DNA of 64,000 nucleotides. Origin: Saccharopolyspora erythraea (GTDB taxonomy: Bacteria > Actinomycetota > Actinomycetes > Mycobacteriales > Pseudonocardiaceae). Position 1 is the stretch's first letter. Each line of letters opens with the position of its first letter. Positions 1 through 7,155 of the stretch are shown one piece after another. The notes under the pieces were generated by a model. The model searched no databases. It had not been told where the DNA came from and saw only the letters and a program-made list of their open reading frames with translations. Position numbers and translations under genes: made by a program. Where the stretch lies: contig NZ_CP054839.1 in assembly GCF_018141105.1 (NCBI RefSeq), positions 7,567,411 through 7,631,410 on the forward strand, in the 5' to 3' direction.

Positions 1-840
1 GCGGCGGTCGAAGCCGACCAGGTCGAGCACCACGTCGGTGCCGGGGCGCCGCCGGGCGCCGAGCACCGCGATGGCCCCGAAACCGACCCCGCCCGCCGCG
101 CCGGCGCCGGGGTGGCCCGAGACGTCACCGCACCCGGCGGCCGACACCGCCTGCGCCCAGCGCGCCAGCGCGGCGTCGAGCTGCTCGACCTGGGCGGGGT
201 CGGCGCCCTTCTGCGGACCGTAGACGTGGGCCGCCCCCTTCGGCCCCAGCAACGGGTTGTCCACATCGGACGCGAGCACGACCTCCGCGGAGTTCAGCCG
301 CGGGTCCAGGTCGCCCAGGTCGAGCTTGTCCAGCTCCGCCAGCGCGCCGCCGCCCGGTGGCAGCGGGCTGCCGTCGGCGGCCAGCAGCCGCGCCCCCAGC
401 GCGGCCAGCATGCCCGCACCGCCGTCGGTGCAGGCCGAGCCACCGACCCCCAGGACGATGGTGTGCGCGCCCTCGTCGAGCGCTGCCCGCACCAGCTCAC
501 CGGTGCCCGCGCTCGTCGCGGTCATCGGCGCGAGCCGCGCCGGGTCCAGCATCGCGAGCCCGGACGCCGAGGCCAGCTCGACCACCGCGGTGTCGCCGTC
601 GACGGCGATCTCGGCGTCGACCGGCTCGCCGACCGGCCCGGTGACCCGCACCGGCACCCGGCGGTAGCCGCTGGCGATCGCCGCGCTCACCGTGCCGTCA
701 CCCCCGTCGGCGACCGGCGCGACCTGCACGTCGACGTCGGCGCGCACCCGGCGCATGCCATCGGCCACCGCCTCGGCGACTCCCGGAGCCGTCAGCGAGC
801 CTTTGAACTTGTCGGGCGCGATCAGGACATGACCTGGCAC
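1..840 (-). CDS. glxK: Glycerate kinase, C-terminus cut by the window edge
   Basis: ATP-dependent phosphorylation of D-glycerate, the last step of the glyoxylate-to-glycerate route. The N-terminus reads VPGHVLIAPDKFKGSLT, the hallmark start of the GlxK/GarK family. 280 codons are present of a usual length near 380, so the C-terminus lies outside the window. The GTG at 840 was chosen because a GGAG sits about 6 bases upstream and the conserved IAPDKFKGS motif follows directly. It is downstream of gcl on the same strand, but 191 bases away and behind three hairpins, so it may be partly uncoupled from gcl. GlxK enzymes may give 2- or 3-phosphoglycerate; the sequence does not say which. Confidence 0.9.
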   Translation of the reverse strand, partial: MPGHVLIAPDKFKGSLTAPGVAEAVADGMRRVRADVDVQVAPVADGGDGTVSAAIASGYRRVPVRVTGPVGEPVDAEIAVDGDTAVVELASASGLAMLDPARLAPMTATSAGTGELVRAALDEGAHTIVLGVGGSACTDGGAGMLAALGARLLAADGSPLPPGGGALAELDKLDLGDLDPRLNSAEVVLASDVDNPLLGPKGAAHVYGPQKGADPAQVEQLDAALARWAQAVSAAGCGDVSGHPGAGAAGGVGFGAIAVLGARRRPGTDVVLDLVGFDRR

Positions 841-865
841 AACACACTCCACGTTCGACGTAGGA

Positions 866-911
866 GCGTCCCCCGCCGGGCACGCCCGGCACGTGGTCCG
901 GCGGGGGACGC
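866..911 (-). terminator. Strong hairpin between gcl and glxK
   Basis: A perfect 14-bp inverted repeat (GCGTCCCCCGCCGG at 866-879, its complement at 898-911) with an 18-base loop. No T-tract follows. It is the nearest of three hairpins to the glxK start, so it could terminate, attenuate or stabilise the gcl message. Confidence 0.6.
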
Positions 912-966
912 CGAGGGGTACCGGTCCAATTGCAGCCGATACCCCCGCCTCGGGGAAGGGGCACCC

Positions 967-992
967 GCCGGGACACCACCGCGTGTCCCGGC
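967..992 (-). terminator. Second hairpin between gcl and glxK
   Basis: A perfect 10-bp stem (GCCGGGACAC at 967-976, complement at 983-992) with a 6-base loop. It lies in the gcl-glxK gap between the other two hairpins and has no T-run. Confidence 0.5.
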
Positions 993-1005
993 GAGCGACC
1001 CGTTT

Positions 1006-1026
1006 CCGGGCTCCGCCCGAGCCCGG
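1006..1026 (-). terminator. Hairpin just after the gcl stop
   Basis: A perfect 8-bp stem (CCGGGCTC at 1006-1013, complement at 1019-1026) with a 5-base loop, starting 6 bases after the gcl stop codon. The position fits a factor-dependent or GC-rich intrinsic terminator. Confidence 0.5.
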
Positions 1027-1031
1027 AGCTC

Positions 1032-2735
1032 CTACAGGTTGGGGACTTCCTCCGGCTCGATCATCGCGTCGATCCGGATGCCGCGCGGGGTGTTGGCCTC
1101 GCGCTCGATCATCACCTCGACCAGCACCGGGCGGCTGGTGGCGACCGCCTCCTTGCGGGCCCACTCGATGGTGTCGCCCAGGTCGGCGGGGTTGATCACG
1201 CGCCGCCCCGAGCAGCCGTAGGCCTCCATCACCTTGACGTTGTCGGTGCCGAACTCGTCGTAGTGGATGTCGACCTCGGTGTTCATGCCGAACGCGTCGC
1301 CTTCGGCCTGGCGGATCAGGCCGAGGTACTCGTTGTTCAGCATGATGATCACGAACGGGACGTTGTACTGCGCGGCGACCGCGAGCTCCTCGACCAGGAA
1401 CTGGAAGCCGTAGTCGCCGACCACCGCGGCGACCTCGGCGTCGGGCTTGGCCGCCTTGACGCCGATCGCCGCCGGGATCTCCCAGCCGAGCGGGCCCGCC
1501 TGGCCGCAGACCTGGTAGTGCCGCGGCTTGTGCGCGGACTGGAACTGGCCGGACCAGATCTGGTAGAGCCCGATCGCGGTGACGAAGTAGGTGTCGGGGT
1601 CGAACAGGGCGTTGATCTCGCGGAACACCCGCGGCGCCTTGATCGGCACCGTGTCGTAGTCGTCCGGGCGGGTCAGGGTGCGCTTGAGCTCCACGACCCT
1701 GGACACCCACTGTGCGCGGTCCTTCGACGCGCCGCGCCGCTTGATCGCGTCGAGCAGCGCCCGCAGGAACAGCCTGGTGTCGGACACGATGCCGAGGTCG
1801 GGGCCGAAGACTTTGCCGATCTGCGTCGGCTCGATGTCGACGTGGATGAACTTGCGGTCACCGCGGTAGACGTCCAGCGCACCGGTGTGCCGGTCGCCGA
1901 AGCGGGCGCCGAGCGCGAGCACCAGGTCGGACTCCATGAACGACTGGTTGCCGTAGCGCTGGCTGGTCTGGATGCCGGTCATGCCCGCGAACAGCTCGTG
2001 GTCCTCCGGGAAGGAGCCCTTGCCCATCAGCGTGGTCTGCACCGGGACGTTGAGGAGCTCGGCGAGCTCGCGCAACTCCTCGTGGGCCTCGCCGAGGATG
2101 ATGCCGCCACCGGCCAGGATCAGCGGCTTCTCCGACTCCAGCAGCAGGTCCAGCGCGCGCTCCACGCGCGGCAGGTGCGGCTCCACCGCCGTGACCGGCA
2201 GCGGCGCGTCGATCGACGGGTCCCACTCGATCTCCTGCTTCTGCACGTCCAGCGGCAGGTCGATGAGCACCGGGCCCGGACGGCCGGAGCGGGCGATGCG
2301 GAACGCCTCGCGGAAGATCCACGGCGCCTGCGCGGCCTCCTTGACCTGCACCGCCCACTTGGTGACGGGCTTGGCGATCTCGACGATGTCGACGGCCTGG
2401 AACGCCTCCTGGTGCAGCTTGGTGGAGACGGCCTGGCCGGTGATGCAGAGCATCGGGATGGAGTCGGCCTGCGCGGTGTAGAGACCGGTGATCATGTTGG
2501 TGCCGGCGGGCCCGGACGTGCCGATGGCGACGCCGACCTTGCCGTTGGTGCGCGCCCAGCCGTCGGCCATGTGCGTCGCGCCCTCTTCGTGGCGGACGAT
2601 CAGGTGCTTGATGTCGCGGTGCTCCATCGCGGCGTAGAGCGGGAGGATCGCCGCGCCCGGGCAGCCGAAGGCGACGTCGACGCCTTCGGACTCCAGGACG
2701 TCGACGACGGCCTGCATGACAGGAACTTTGGGCAT
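1032..2735 (-). CDS. gcl: Glyoxylate carboligase (tartronate-semialdehyde synthase)
   Basis: ThDP-dependent condensation of two glyoxylates to tartronate semialdehyde and CO2. The 567 residues follow E. coli Gcl closely from memory: FGCPGAAILPLY near residue 23, LCITGQA, FQAVDI, RSGRPGPVLIDLP, CGQAGPLGWEIPAA, and a ThDP/metal region running from GDYGFQF to NNEYLGLIRQ at about 436-466. The ATG at 2735 is preferred over a longer upstream reading because AGAGG precedes it and family homology begins there. Residue 50 is Glu, in RHEEGATHMADG, at the position where E. coli Gcl has Val51. It lies downstream of glxR with a 336-base gap that holds a small hairpin (2754-2771) and probably its own leader or promoter. 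Confidence 0.95.
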   Translation of the reverse strand: MPKVPVMQAVVDVLESEGVDVAFGCPGAAILPLYAAMEHRDIKHLIVRHEEGATHMADGWARTNGKVGVAIGTSGPAGTNMITGLYTAQADSIPMLCITGQAVSTKLHQEAFQAVDIVEIAKPVTKWAVQVKEAAQAPWIFREAFRIARSGRPGPVLIDLPLDVQKQEIEWDPSIDAPLPVTAVEPHLPRVERALDLLLESEKPLILAGGGIILGEAHEELRELAELLNVPVQTTLMGKGSFPEDHELFAGMTGIQTSQRYGNQSFMESDLVLALGARFGDRHTGALDVYRGDRKFIHVDIEPTQIGKVFGPDLGIVSDTRLFLRALLDAIKRRGASKDRAQWVSRVVELKRTLTRPDDYDTVPIKAPRVFREINALFDPDTYFVTAIGLYQIWSGQFQSAHKPRHYQVCGQAGPLGWEIPAAIGVKAAKPDAEVAAVVGDYGFQFLVEELAVAAQYNVPFVIIMLNNEYLGLIRQAEGDAFGMNTEVDIHYDEFGTDNVKVMEAYGCSGRRVINPADLGDTIEWARKEAVATSRPVLVEVMIEREANTPRGIRIDAMIEPEEVPNL

Positions 2736-3071
2736 GGTGTATACACCTCTCGGGTGCGGGTTCTCCCGCACTGGCGCTGGTGCGGTCCGGCGCACCGACG
2801 CCGGTCGCGGTTCACCGCATCGGCAGCGGTGCGGTCGTTGCCGCATCGATCTGTGGCGCGGGTGGGCGGTACTGGATGCTTGGCGGCTGCAGCCGCCTAC
2901 CCGTGGCCGGTGGGAGTTTCCGGGGTCCGCGAATCCTCTGCGGGATCCGCCGCCTTCACGTGCCGAGTCGCCTCGGCCGGCCCCTGTACGTGCGAAGTTG
3001 TGAGGAAGCGGCGCCGCGCGGGTTCGAGTGTGTGCGGACGAGGCGTCCCGTCCCGCACGGCGCCGCGGGTC
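2736..3071. other. Intergenic leader between glxR and gcl
   Basis: These 336 bases carry no convincing gene; the short readings through them do not look like proteins. A 7-bp stem, GTGCGGG-TTCT-CCCGCAC, lies at 2754-2771 about 20 bases upstream of the gcl start. The length suggests that gcl has its own promoter or a regulated leader, but no clear -10/-35 pair was found. Confidence 0.5.
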
Positions 3072-3950
3072 TCACGAGCGCCCGCTGAGCTGGGCGATCT
3101 GCTTGAACAGCCCGGAGTGGTCGAGCTTGCCGTCGCCCTGGGCCTTGGCGGCCGCGATGAGCTGGGTGACCAGGGCGCCGATCGGCAGCGCGAGCCCGGC
3201 GCCGCGGGCGGCGGCCTCCAGGTTGCCGAGGTCCTTGTTGTGCAGCTCGATGCGGAAGCCCGGCGAGAACTCGCGGTTGCGCATCTTCTCGCCCTTGGCG
3301 TCCAGGACGGTGCTGCCCGCCAGGCCACCGCCGAGGGCGCGCAGGCCCGCCTCGGTGTCCACGCCGTAGGCCTCCAGGAAGATCAGCGCCTCGGCGACCA
3401 GGCCGATGTTGCCCGCCACGATGAGCTGGTTGGCGATCTTCACGGTCTGGCCGGAACCGGCAGGACCGACGTGCACGATGGTGGTGCCCACGGCCTCCAG
3501 GATCGGCTTGGCGGCCTCGAAGCCGTCGGCCTCGCCGCCGACCATCAGCGACAGGGTGCCGTCGATGGCCTTGGGCTCGCCGCCGCTGACCGGGGCGTCG
3601 ACGACCCGGACGCCCTTGGCGGCACCGGCCTCGGCGACCTTGACCGAGGTGTCGGGCCGGATGCTGCTGCAGTCGATGAACAGCGCGCCGTTCCGGATGT
3701 GCTCGAAGACGCCGTCCTCGCCGAGCACGGCGGCGTCGACGTCGGGCGAGTCGGGCAGCATGGTGATGACGACGTCGGCGTCCTTGACGGCCTCGGCGAT
3801 GCTCGCGGCACCCCGGCCGCCCTGCTGCACGAGCAGGTCGATCTTGTCCTGGGTGAGGTTGGTGCCGACGACGTCGTAGCCGGCCTTCACCAGGTTCGCG
3901 GCCATCGGGCTGCCCATGATGCCCAGCCCCACGAATCCGATCGTGGTCAT
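3072..3950 (-). CDS. glxR: 2-hydroxy-3-oxopropionate (tartronate semialdehyde) reductase
   Basis: NAD(P)H-dependent reduction of tartronate semialdehyde, the product of gcl, to D-glycerate. The 292 residues have the beta-hydroxyacid dehydrogenase layout: Rossmann motif GFVGLGIMGSPMA at 5-17, substrate motif DAPVSGGEPKA at about 118-128, and the catalytic Lys171 in GSGQTVKIANQ. Length matches GarR/GlxR (about 295). It begins 28 bases after the hyi stop and is probably co-transcribed with hyi. The pairing with gcl and hyi supports the tartronate-semialdehyde assignment over 3-hydroxyisobutyrate dehydrogenase. Confidence 0.93.
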   Translation of the reverse strand: MTTIGFVGLGIMGSPMAANLVKAGYDVVGTNLTQDKIDLLVQQGGRGAASIAEAVKDADVVITMLPDSPDVDAAVLGEDGVFEHIRNGALFIDCSSIRPDTSVKVAEAGAAKGVRVVDAPVSGGEPKAIDGTLSLMVGGEADGFEAAKPILEAVGTTIVHVGPAGSGQTVKIANQLIVAGNIGLVAEALIFLEAYGVDTEAGLRALGGGLAGSTVLDAKGEKMRNREFSPGFRIELHNKDLGNLEAAARGAGLALPIGALVTQLIAAAKAQGDGKLDHSGLFKQIAQLSGRS

Positions 3951-3978
3951 GCTCTTACCTCCGTGTGTTTCCGCGCGC

Positions 3979-4767
3979 TCAGCGCTTGATCCAGCCGAAG
4001 CTGTCGGCGCTGGCGCCGCTGGGCTTGTACTCCAGCGCGACGTGGCCCCGGTAGCCGCCGGCCTGGAGCTTGCCGAGGTAGTGGTCGAAGTCGATCTCGC
4101 CGGTGCCGGGCTCGTTGCGGCCCGGGGCGTCGGCGATCTGCACGTGCCCGATCACGCCGCCGTGGCGGTCGATAACCGCGTCGAGGTCGTCGCCGTTGAC
4201 GGTCAGGTGGTAGAGGTCGAACAGCAGGCGCAGGTTGTCCACGCCGCCCTCGTTGTGCACCCGGTCGATGACGGCGAGCGCGTCGGCGGCGGTCTTGAGC
4301 GGGTACGCGGGCGCCCCGCTCACCGGTTCGACCAGCACGGTGCCGTCGACGGCCCGCGCGGCGCGGACCAGGCTCTCGGTGGCGACCTTGTCCTGTTCGG
4401 CCGGGTCGACACCGTCGATGCGGTTGCCGTACAGGGCGTTGAACGCGCGGCAGCCGAGCGCCTCGCCGATGCCGGCGACGACGTCGACGTTGTCGGCGAA
4501 CTCGCCCGCGCGGGCGGGGTCGGACAGCACTCCGCGGTCACCGGCAGGCATGTCGCCTGCGAAGAAGTTCAGGCCGACGAGCTGGACGCCGGCGTCCTTC
4601 ACCGCGCTGACGAAGCGCTCCACCTCGCGGTCGGACGGGACGGCGACCGGGAAGGGCCACCAGAACTCCACCGCGTCGAACCCGGCGGCCTTGACCGCCG
4701 CGGGCCGCTCCAGGACGTCGAGCTCGGTGAACAACAGCGATGCGTTCACGGCGTACTTCAGATCCAC
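3979..4767 (-). CDS. hyi: Hydroxypyruvate isomerase
   Basis: Interconverts hydroxypyruvate and tartronate semialdehyde, feeding the same pathway as gcl. The 262-residue TIM-barrel (xylose-isomerase-like) protein shows FDAVEFWWPFP, QLVGLNFFAGDMPAGDRG, a metal-binding Glu in VLVEPVSG, LLFDLYHL and the terminal metal-binding Glu in ALEYKPSG. Length matches E. coli Hyi (258). The GTG at 4767 is chosen because GGAGGAGG lies a few bases upstream and homology starts at LKYAVNASLLF. It is the first gene of the minus-strand hyi-glxR-gcl-glxK run. Confidence 0.93.
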   Translation of the reverse strand: MDLKYAVNASLLFTELDVLERPAAVKAAGFDAVEFWWPFPVAVPSDREVERFVSAVKDAGVQLVGLNFFAGDMPAGDRGVLSDPARAGEFADNVDVVAGIGEALGCRAFNALYGNRIDGVDPAEQDKVATESLVRAARAVDGTVLVEPVSGAPAYPLKTAADALAVIDRVHNEGGVDNLRLLFDLYHLTVNGDDLDAVIDRHGGVIGHVQIADAPGRNEPGTGEIDFDHYLGKLQAGGYRGHVALEYKPSGASADSFGWIKR

Positions 4768-5222
4768 GGGCACCTCCTCCGGGAGTCCTCCGGTGCGATT
4801 CCGCTGCGATCCCCGAGATCCAGAGATTTCGTATTGCGGAAGCGTTATTTCGTACAGCGATAGACTAGCGAGCAACCGGCTCCGGGTCAACGCTTTGTTG
4901 AACCGGGTTTCCTGGGTCCTTCACGCGAAAAGGGGCAGGTAGCGGATGCTCCTGCCCCTCGCCCGACTCGGCTGACCGGTTCCGCCGACACCGGCAGGTG
5001 CCCGCCCAGGAGCTCGGCGGTCCAGCGCTCCCAACGTCTTGAACCGAACCTCCACGTCGCCGACCCACCAGCCACCCGAGACCTGCGGGTCATCCGTATG
5101 GTGGAAGTCCGATTTCAACGTCGAACGCGGAGTGCGCACGCCGGTCCGGGCAGTTCCCGCCAGGACCCCCGGGCCAGGTCGCGGCGGGCTACCGTGCCTA
5201 CCGTGCACCCGGAGGTCCCGAG
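4768..5222. other. Divergent intergenic region between hyi and the thiamine-binding-type gene
   Basis: These 455 bases hold the candidate hyi operators and a hairpin at 4932-4958 (GGGGCAGG, 11-base loop, CCTGCCCC). No convincing gene was found; several short readings exist on both strands but lack a ribosome site or protein-like composition. The hairpin sits upstream of both divergent genes, so it terminates neither of them. Confidence 0.5.
4827..4860 (-). promoter_or_regulatory. Paired candidate operators upstream of hyi
   Basis: Two similar elements lie in tandem about 60 bases upstream of hyi: TTTCGTATTGCGGAA (4827-4841) and TTTCGTACAGCGA (4848-4860). Both are AT-richer than their surroundings. 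Related TTTC-GCAT-type elements occur in the aceB/IclR intergenic region (24468-24502), which suggests control by one regulator, most likely the IclR protein at 24580. Binding is inferred only. Confidence 0.4.
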
Positions 5223-5480
5223 ATGATCCTGAGAGCCGAGTTCACCACCGAGCCGTTCGAGGGCGAGGGTGAGCCGCCCGCGCACGCCCTGGCCGCGCGC
5301 GACCGCCTGCGCGAGGCGGGCCTGGAGCCCGACTTCGGCCCGCTGGGCACGTCGATCACCGCGGACCGGGAGACACTGCTGCCCGCGCTGGCCGCGGTGG
5401 TGGAGACCGTGCTGGACGCCGGGGCGCACCGCATCACCCTGCAAGTCACCGTCGACGGTGCCCCAGTTGAGGAGTCCTAG
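5223..5480 (+). CDS. MTH1187/YkoF-type thiamine-binding protein (DUF77)
   Basis: An 85-residue protein starting LRAEFTTEPFEGEGEPPAHA and continuing with FGPLGTSITADRETLLPALAAVVE and a terminal GAHRITLQVTVDG. This order matches the small MTH1187-like ferredoxin-fold family, whose members bind thiamine or hydroxymethylpyrimidine. Its place beside the thiamine-diphosphate enzyme Gcl suggests sensing or buffering of thiamine, but that is inference. It starts at ATG 5223 and ends 4 bases before the next gene's GTG, so the two are very likely co-transcribed. Confidence 0.75.
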   Translation: MILRAEFTTEPFEGEGEPPAHALAARDRLREAGLEPDFGPLGTSITADRETLLPALAAVVETVLDAGAHRITLQVTVDGAPVEES

Positions 5481-5484
5481 GGCC

Positions 5485-5850
5485 GTGCATCCGCTCGCTA
5501 CCGCGATCGCCCCGCTGCTGGAGCAGATCGGCGCCACCGCCGTACCCGCCGAGCAGCGCGCGCCCGGTGACGTCGTCCTGTACTGGGAGGGCGCGCCCGC
5601 CGTCGCCGTGCGGCTCCCCGGCGAGGAGCTGACCAGCGCCCTGGACCGCATGATCGCCCAGGTCGAGGCCGAGCTCGGCGCGGCGCTGCCCGAGCTGCCG
5701 CGCGCCGACAAGCAGCGCGCGGTGCGACTGCTGGAGGAACGGGGCGCGTTCACGCTGCGCAAGTCGGTGGAAGCGGTCGCGAAGGCGCTCGGCGTCAGCC
5801 GCTTCACGGTCTACAACTACCTCAACCGGGAGCAGCCGGGGTCCAGCTGA
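5485..5850 (+). CDS. DauR/YheO-like helix-turn-helix regulator
   Basis: A 121-residue protein. The N-terminal half (LATAIAPLLEQIGATAVPAE...) looks like a short sensor or dimerisation region. The C-terminus, LLEERGAFTLRKSVEAVAKALGVSRFTVYNYLN, is the HTH found at the end of DauR/YheO proteins. It lacks the usual PAS-like YheO domain, so it is a shortened form. It begins with GTG at 5485, 4 bases after the preceding stop, with GGAG upstream. It diverges from the hyi operon and precedes the urate operon, making it a candidate local regulator of either. The exact start is moderately certain. Confidence 0.75.
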   Translation: MHPLATAIAPLLEQIGATAVPAEQRAPGDVVLYWEGAPAVAVRLPGEELTSALDRMIAQVEAELGAALPELPRADKQRAVRLLEERGAFTLRKSVEAVAKALGVSRFTVYNYLNREQPGSS

Positions 5851-6288
5851 CTGGCCGCACCCCCGGAACCTCAGCGCGCTCGGCGATCGCACAGCAGAGG
5901 GATGCCTGCCGCTAACCGCCCGCCTTCCCGCGCATCCGCAACGCCTTTCCGGCGAGCGGCCGATCTCGCACGCCTCGAGCCGCCGCACTTCCGACGCGCC
6001 GCCACCTCGCCATTCGATTACCTTCAGCGACTATCGAGGCACTTCGGGTAGCAACACAGTCCGTTAGCTGCGCTAATCGTTGGCGAGGTTGTGCGGTGGC
6101 ACAGTTCCAGCTCCCGGAATTTCAACAAAGTGTTGACACCGTCGCCGAGGCGGCCGTAGCTTCTCGTCTCACCAAAGCTTGCGACCGAGGCCACACCACC
6201 GCGCCTGCCAGGCATGCCCGGACCTCGCCCGTCCGCCGCCGGCACGCAGACCCCGTCGCAGGCCAGCTTCTCTCGTGGGGAAACTCCA
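5851..6288 (+). promoter_or_regulatory. Regulatory region upstream of the urate operon
   Basis: 438 bases without a convincing gene. They contain an inverted repeat TTAGC-TGC-GCTAA at 6064-6076, a second one TCAACA-AAG-TGTTGA at 6122-6136, and a plausible promoter with -35 TTGACA (6133-6138) and -10 TAGCTT (6157-6162), spacer 18. The second repeat overlaps the -35 box as a repressor operator would. Transcription would start near 6169 and leave a leader of roughly 120 bases. Confidence 0.5.
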
Positions 6289-6813
6289 ATGCCACCTTCA
6301 CCTTCCGGGAACGGTTCCGGGCCGGACGGGCTCAACGCCCTGCCGCGCCCGGAGCTGGTCGAGCGGCTGCTCGCCTGCCTGGACGTGCAGCGCTGGGCGG
6401 ACGAGGTCGCCGACCGGCGGCCGTTCGCCTCGACCACCGAGATCTACCGGGCAGCCGACGACGCCGCGCGGGAGCTGACCCGCGAGGAGATCGACTCCGC
6501 CCTGGCCGCCCACCCCCGCATCGGCGATCGCGTGCAGGGCTCGGACACCTCCTCGTCGTGGTCCCGCAGCGAGCAGGCGGGAGTCGACGCCGGCGACGCC
6601 GCGCTGCGGGAGGCGCTGCGCGAGGGCAACGAGGAGTACGAACGCCGCTTCGGCCACGTCTACCTCGTCTGCGCCAGCGGCCGCAGCGGCGCCGAGCTGC
6701 TGGAGATCCTGCGCTCCCGGCTCGGCAACGACCCGGAGGAGGAGCTGGGCATCGTCGCCGAAGAGCTCCGCAAGATCGCACGACTGAGATTGGCGAAGGT
6801 GGTCGAAGGATGA
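6289..6813 (+). CDS. uraD: OHCU decarboxylase
   Basis: Decarboxylates 2-oxo-4-hydroxy-4-carboxy-5-ureidoimidazoline to S-allantoin, the third step after urate oxidation. The 174 residues contain the catalytic His75 in AHPRIGDR, the SRSEQAGV segment, and a family-like C-terminal part (YLVCASGRSGAELLEILRSRL, EEELGIVAEELRKIARLRL). The ATG at 6289 is used because the upstream extension is Pro/Ser-rich with no homology; the ribosome site (GGGGAAACTCC) is moderate. The stop overlaps the uraH start as ATGA, so translation is coupled. Confidence 0.93.
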   Translation: MPPSPSGNGSGPDGLNALPRPELVERLLACLDVQRWADEVADRRPFASTTEIYRAADDAARELTREEIDSALAAHPRIGDRVQGSDTSSSWSRSEQAGVDAGDAALREALREGNEEYERRFGHVYLVCASGRSGAELLEILRSRLGNDPEEELGIVAEELRKIARLRLAKVVEG

Positions 6814-7148
6814 CGAGTCACGTCACCACGCACGTGCTGGACGCGGCCAGGGGCCGGCCCGCGCAGGGCGTCGCGGTCCGGCTGGAGGGCGCCGACGGCA
6901 CCGACTGGATCTCCCTGGCCGCCGCGGAGACCGACTCCGACGGCCGGGTCCGGGAGCTGGGACCGGAGCAGCTGGAGACCGGGGACTACCGGCTCACCTT
7001 CGCCACCGGGGACTACTTCGAGCGGCTGGGCACCGACTCCTTCTACCCGCAGGTGCAGATCACCTTCCGGATCACCGATCCCGAGCAGCACTACCACGTG
7101 CCCGTGCTGCTGAGCCCGTTCTCCTATTCCACGTATCGAGGGAGCTGA
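6810..7148 (+). CDS. uraH: 5-hydroxyisourate hydrolase (transthyretin-like)
   Basis: Hydrolyses 5-hydroxyisourate, the uricase product, to OHCU. The 112-residue protein begins SHVTTHVLDAARGRPA, with active-site His8, and ends HYHVPVLLSPFSYSTYRGS. The C-terminal YRGS tetrapeptide is the signature separating HIU hydrolases from transthyretin. Its ATG overlaps the uraD stop and the uricase gene starts 7 bases after its stop, so the three enzymes form one tight operon. Confidence 0.96.
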   Translation: MTSHVTTHVLDAARGRPAQGVAVRLEGADGTDWISLAAAETDSDGRVRELGPEQLETGDYRLTFATGDYFERLGTDSFYPQVQITFRITDPEQHYHVPVLLSPFSYSTYRGS

Positions 7149-7155
7149 TCACCCC

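Noticed and set aside
930-3989. A 1019-codon open frame on the plus strand opposite gcl and glxR
   Set aside because: It is the antisense shadow of two clear genes in a GC-rich genome and has no protein-like motifs.
4932-4958. Hairpin as a terminator
   Set aside because: No gene ends next to it; both neighbours start away from it. It may be an operator or structure of unknown use.
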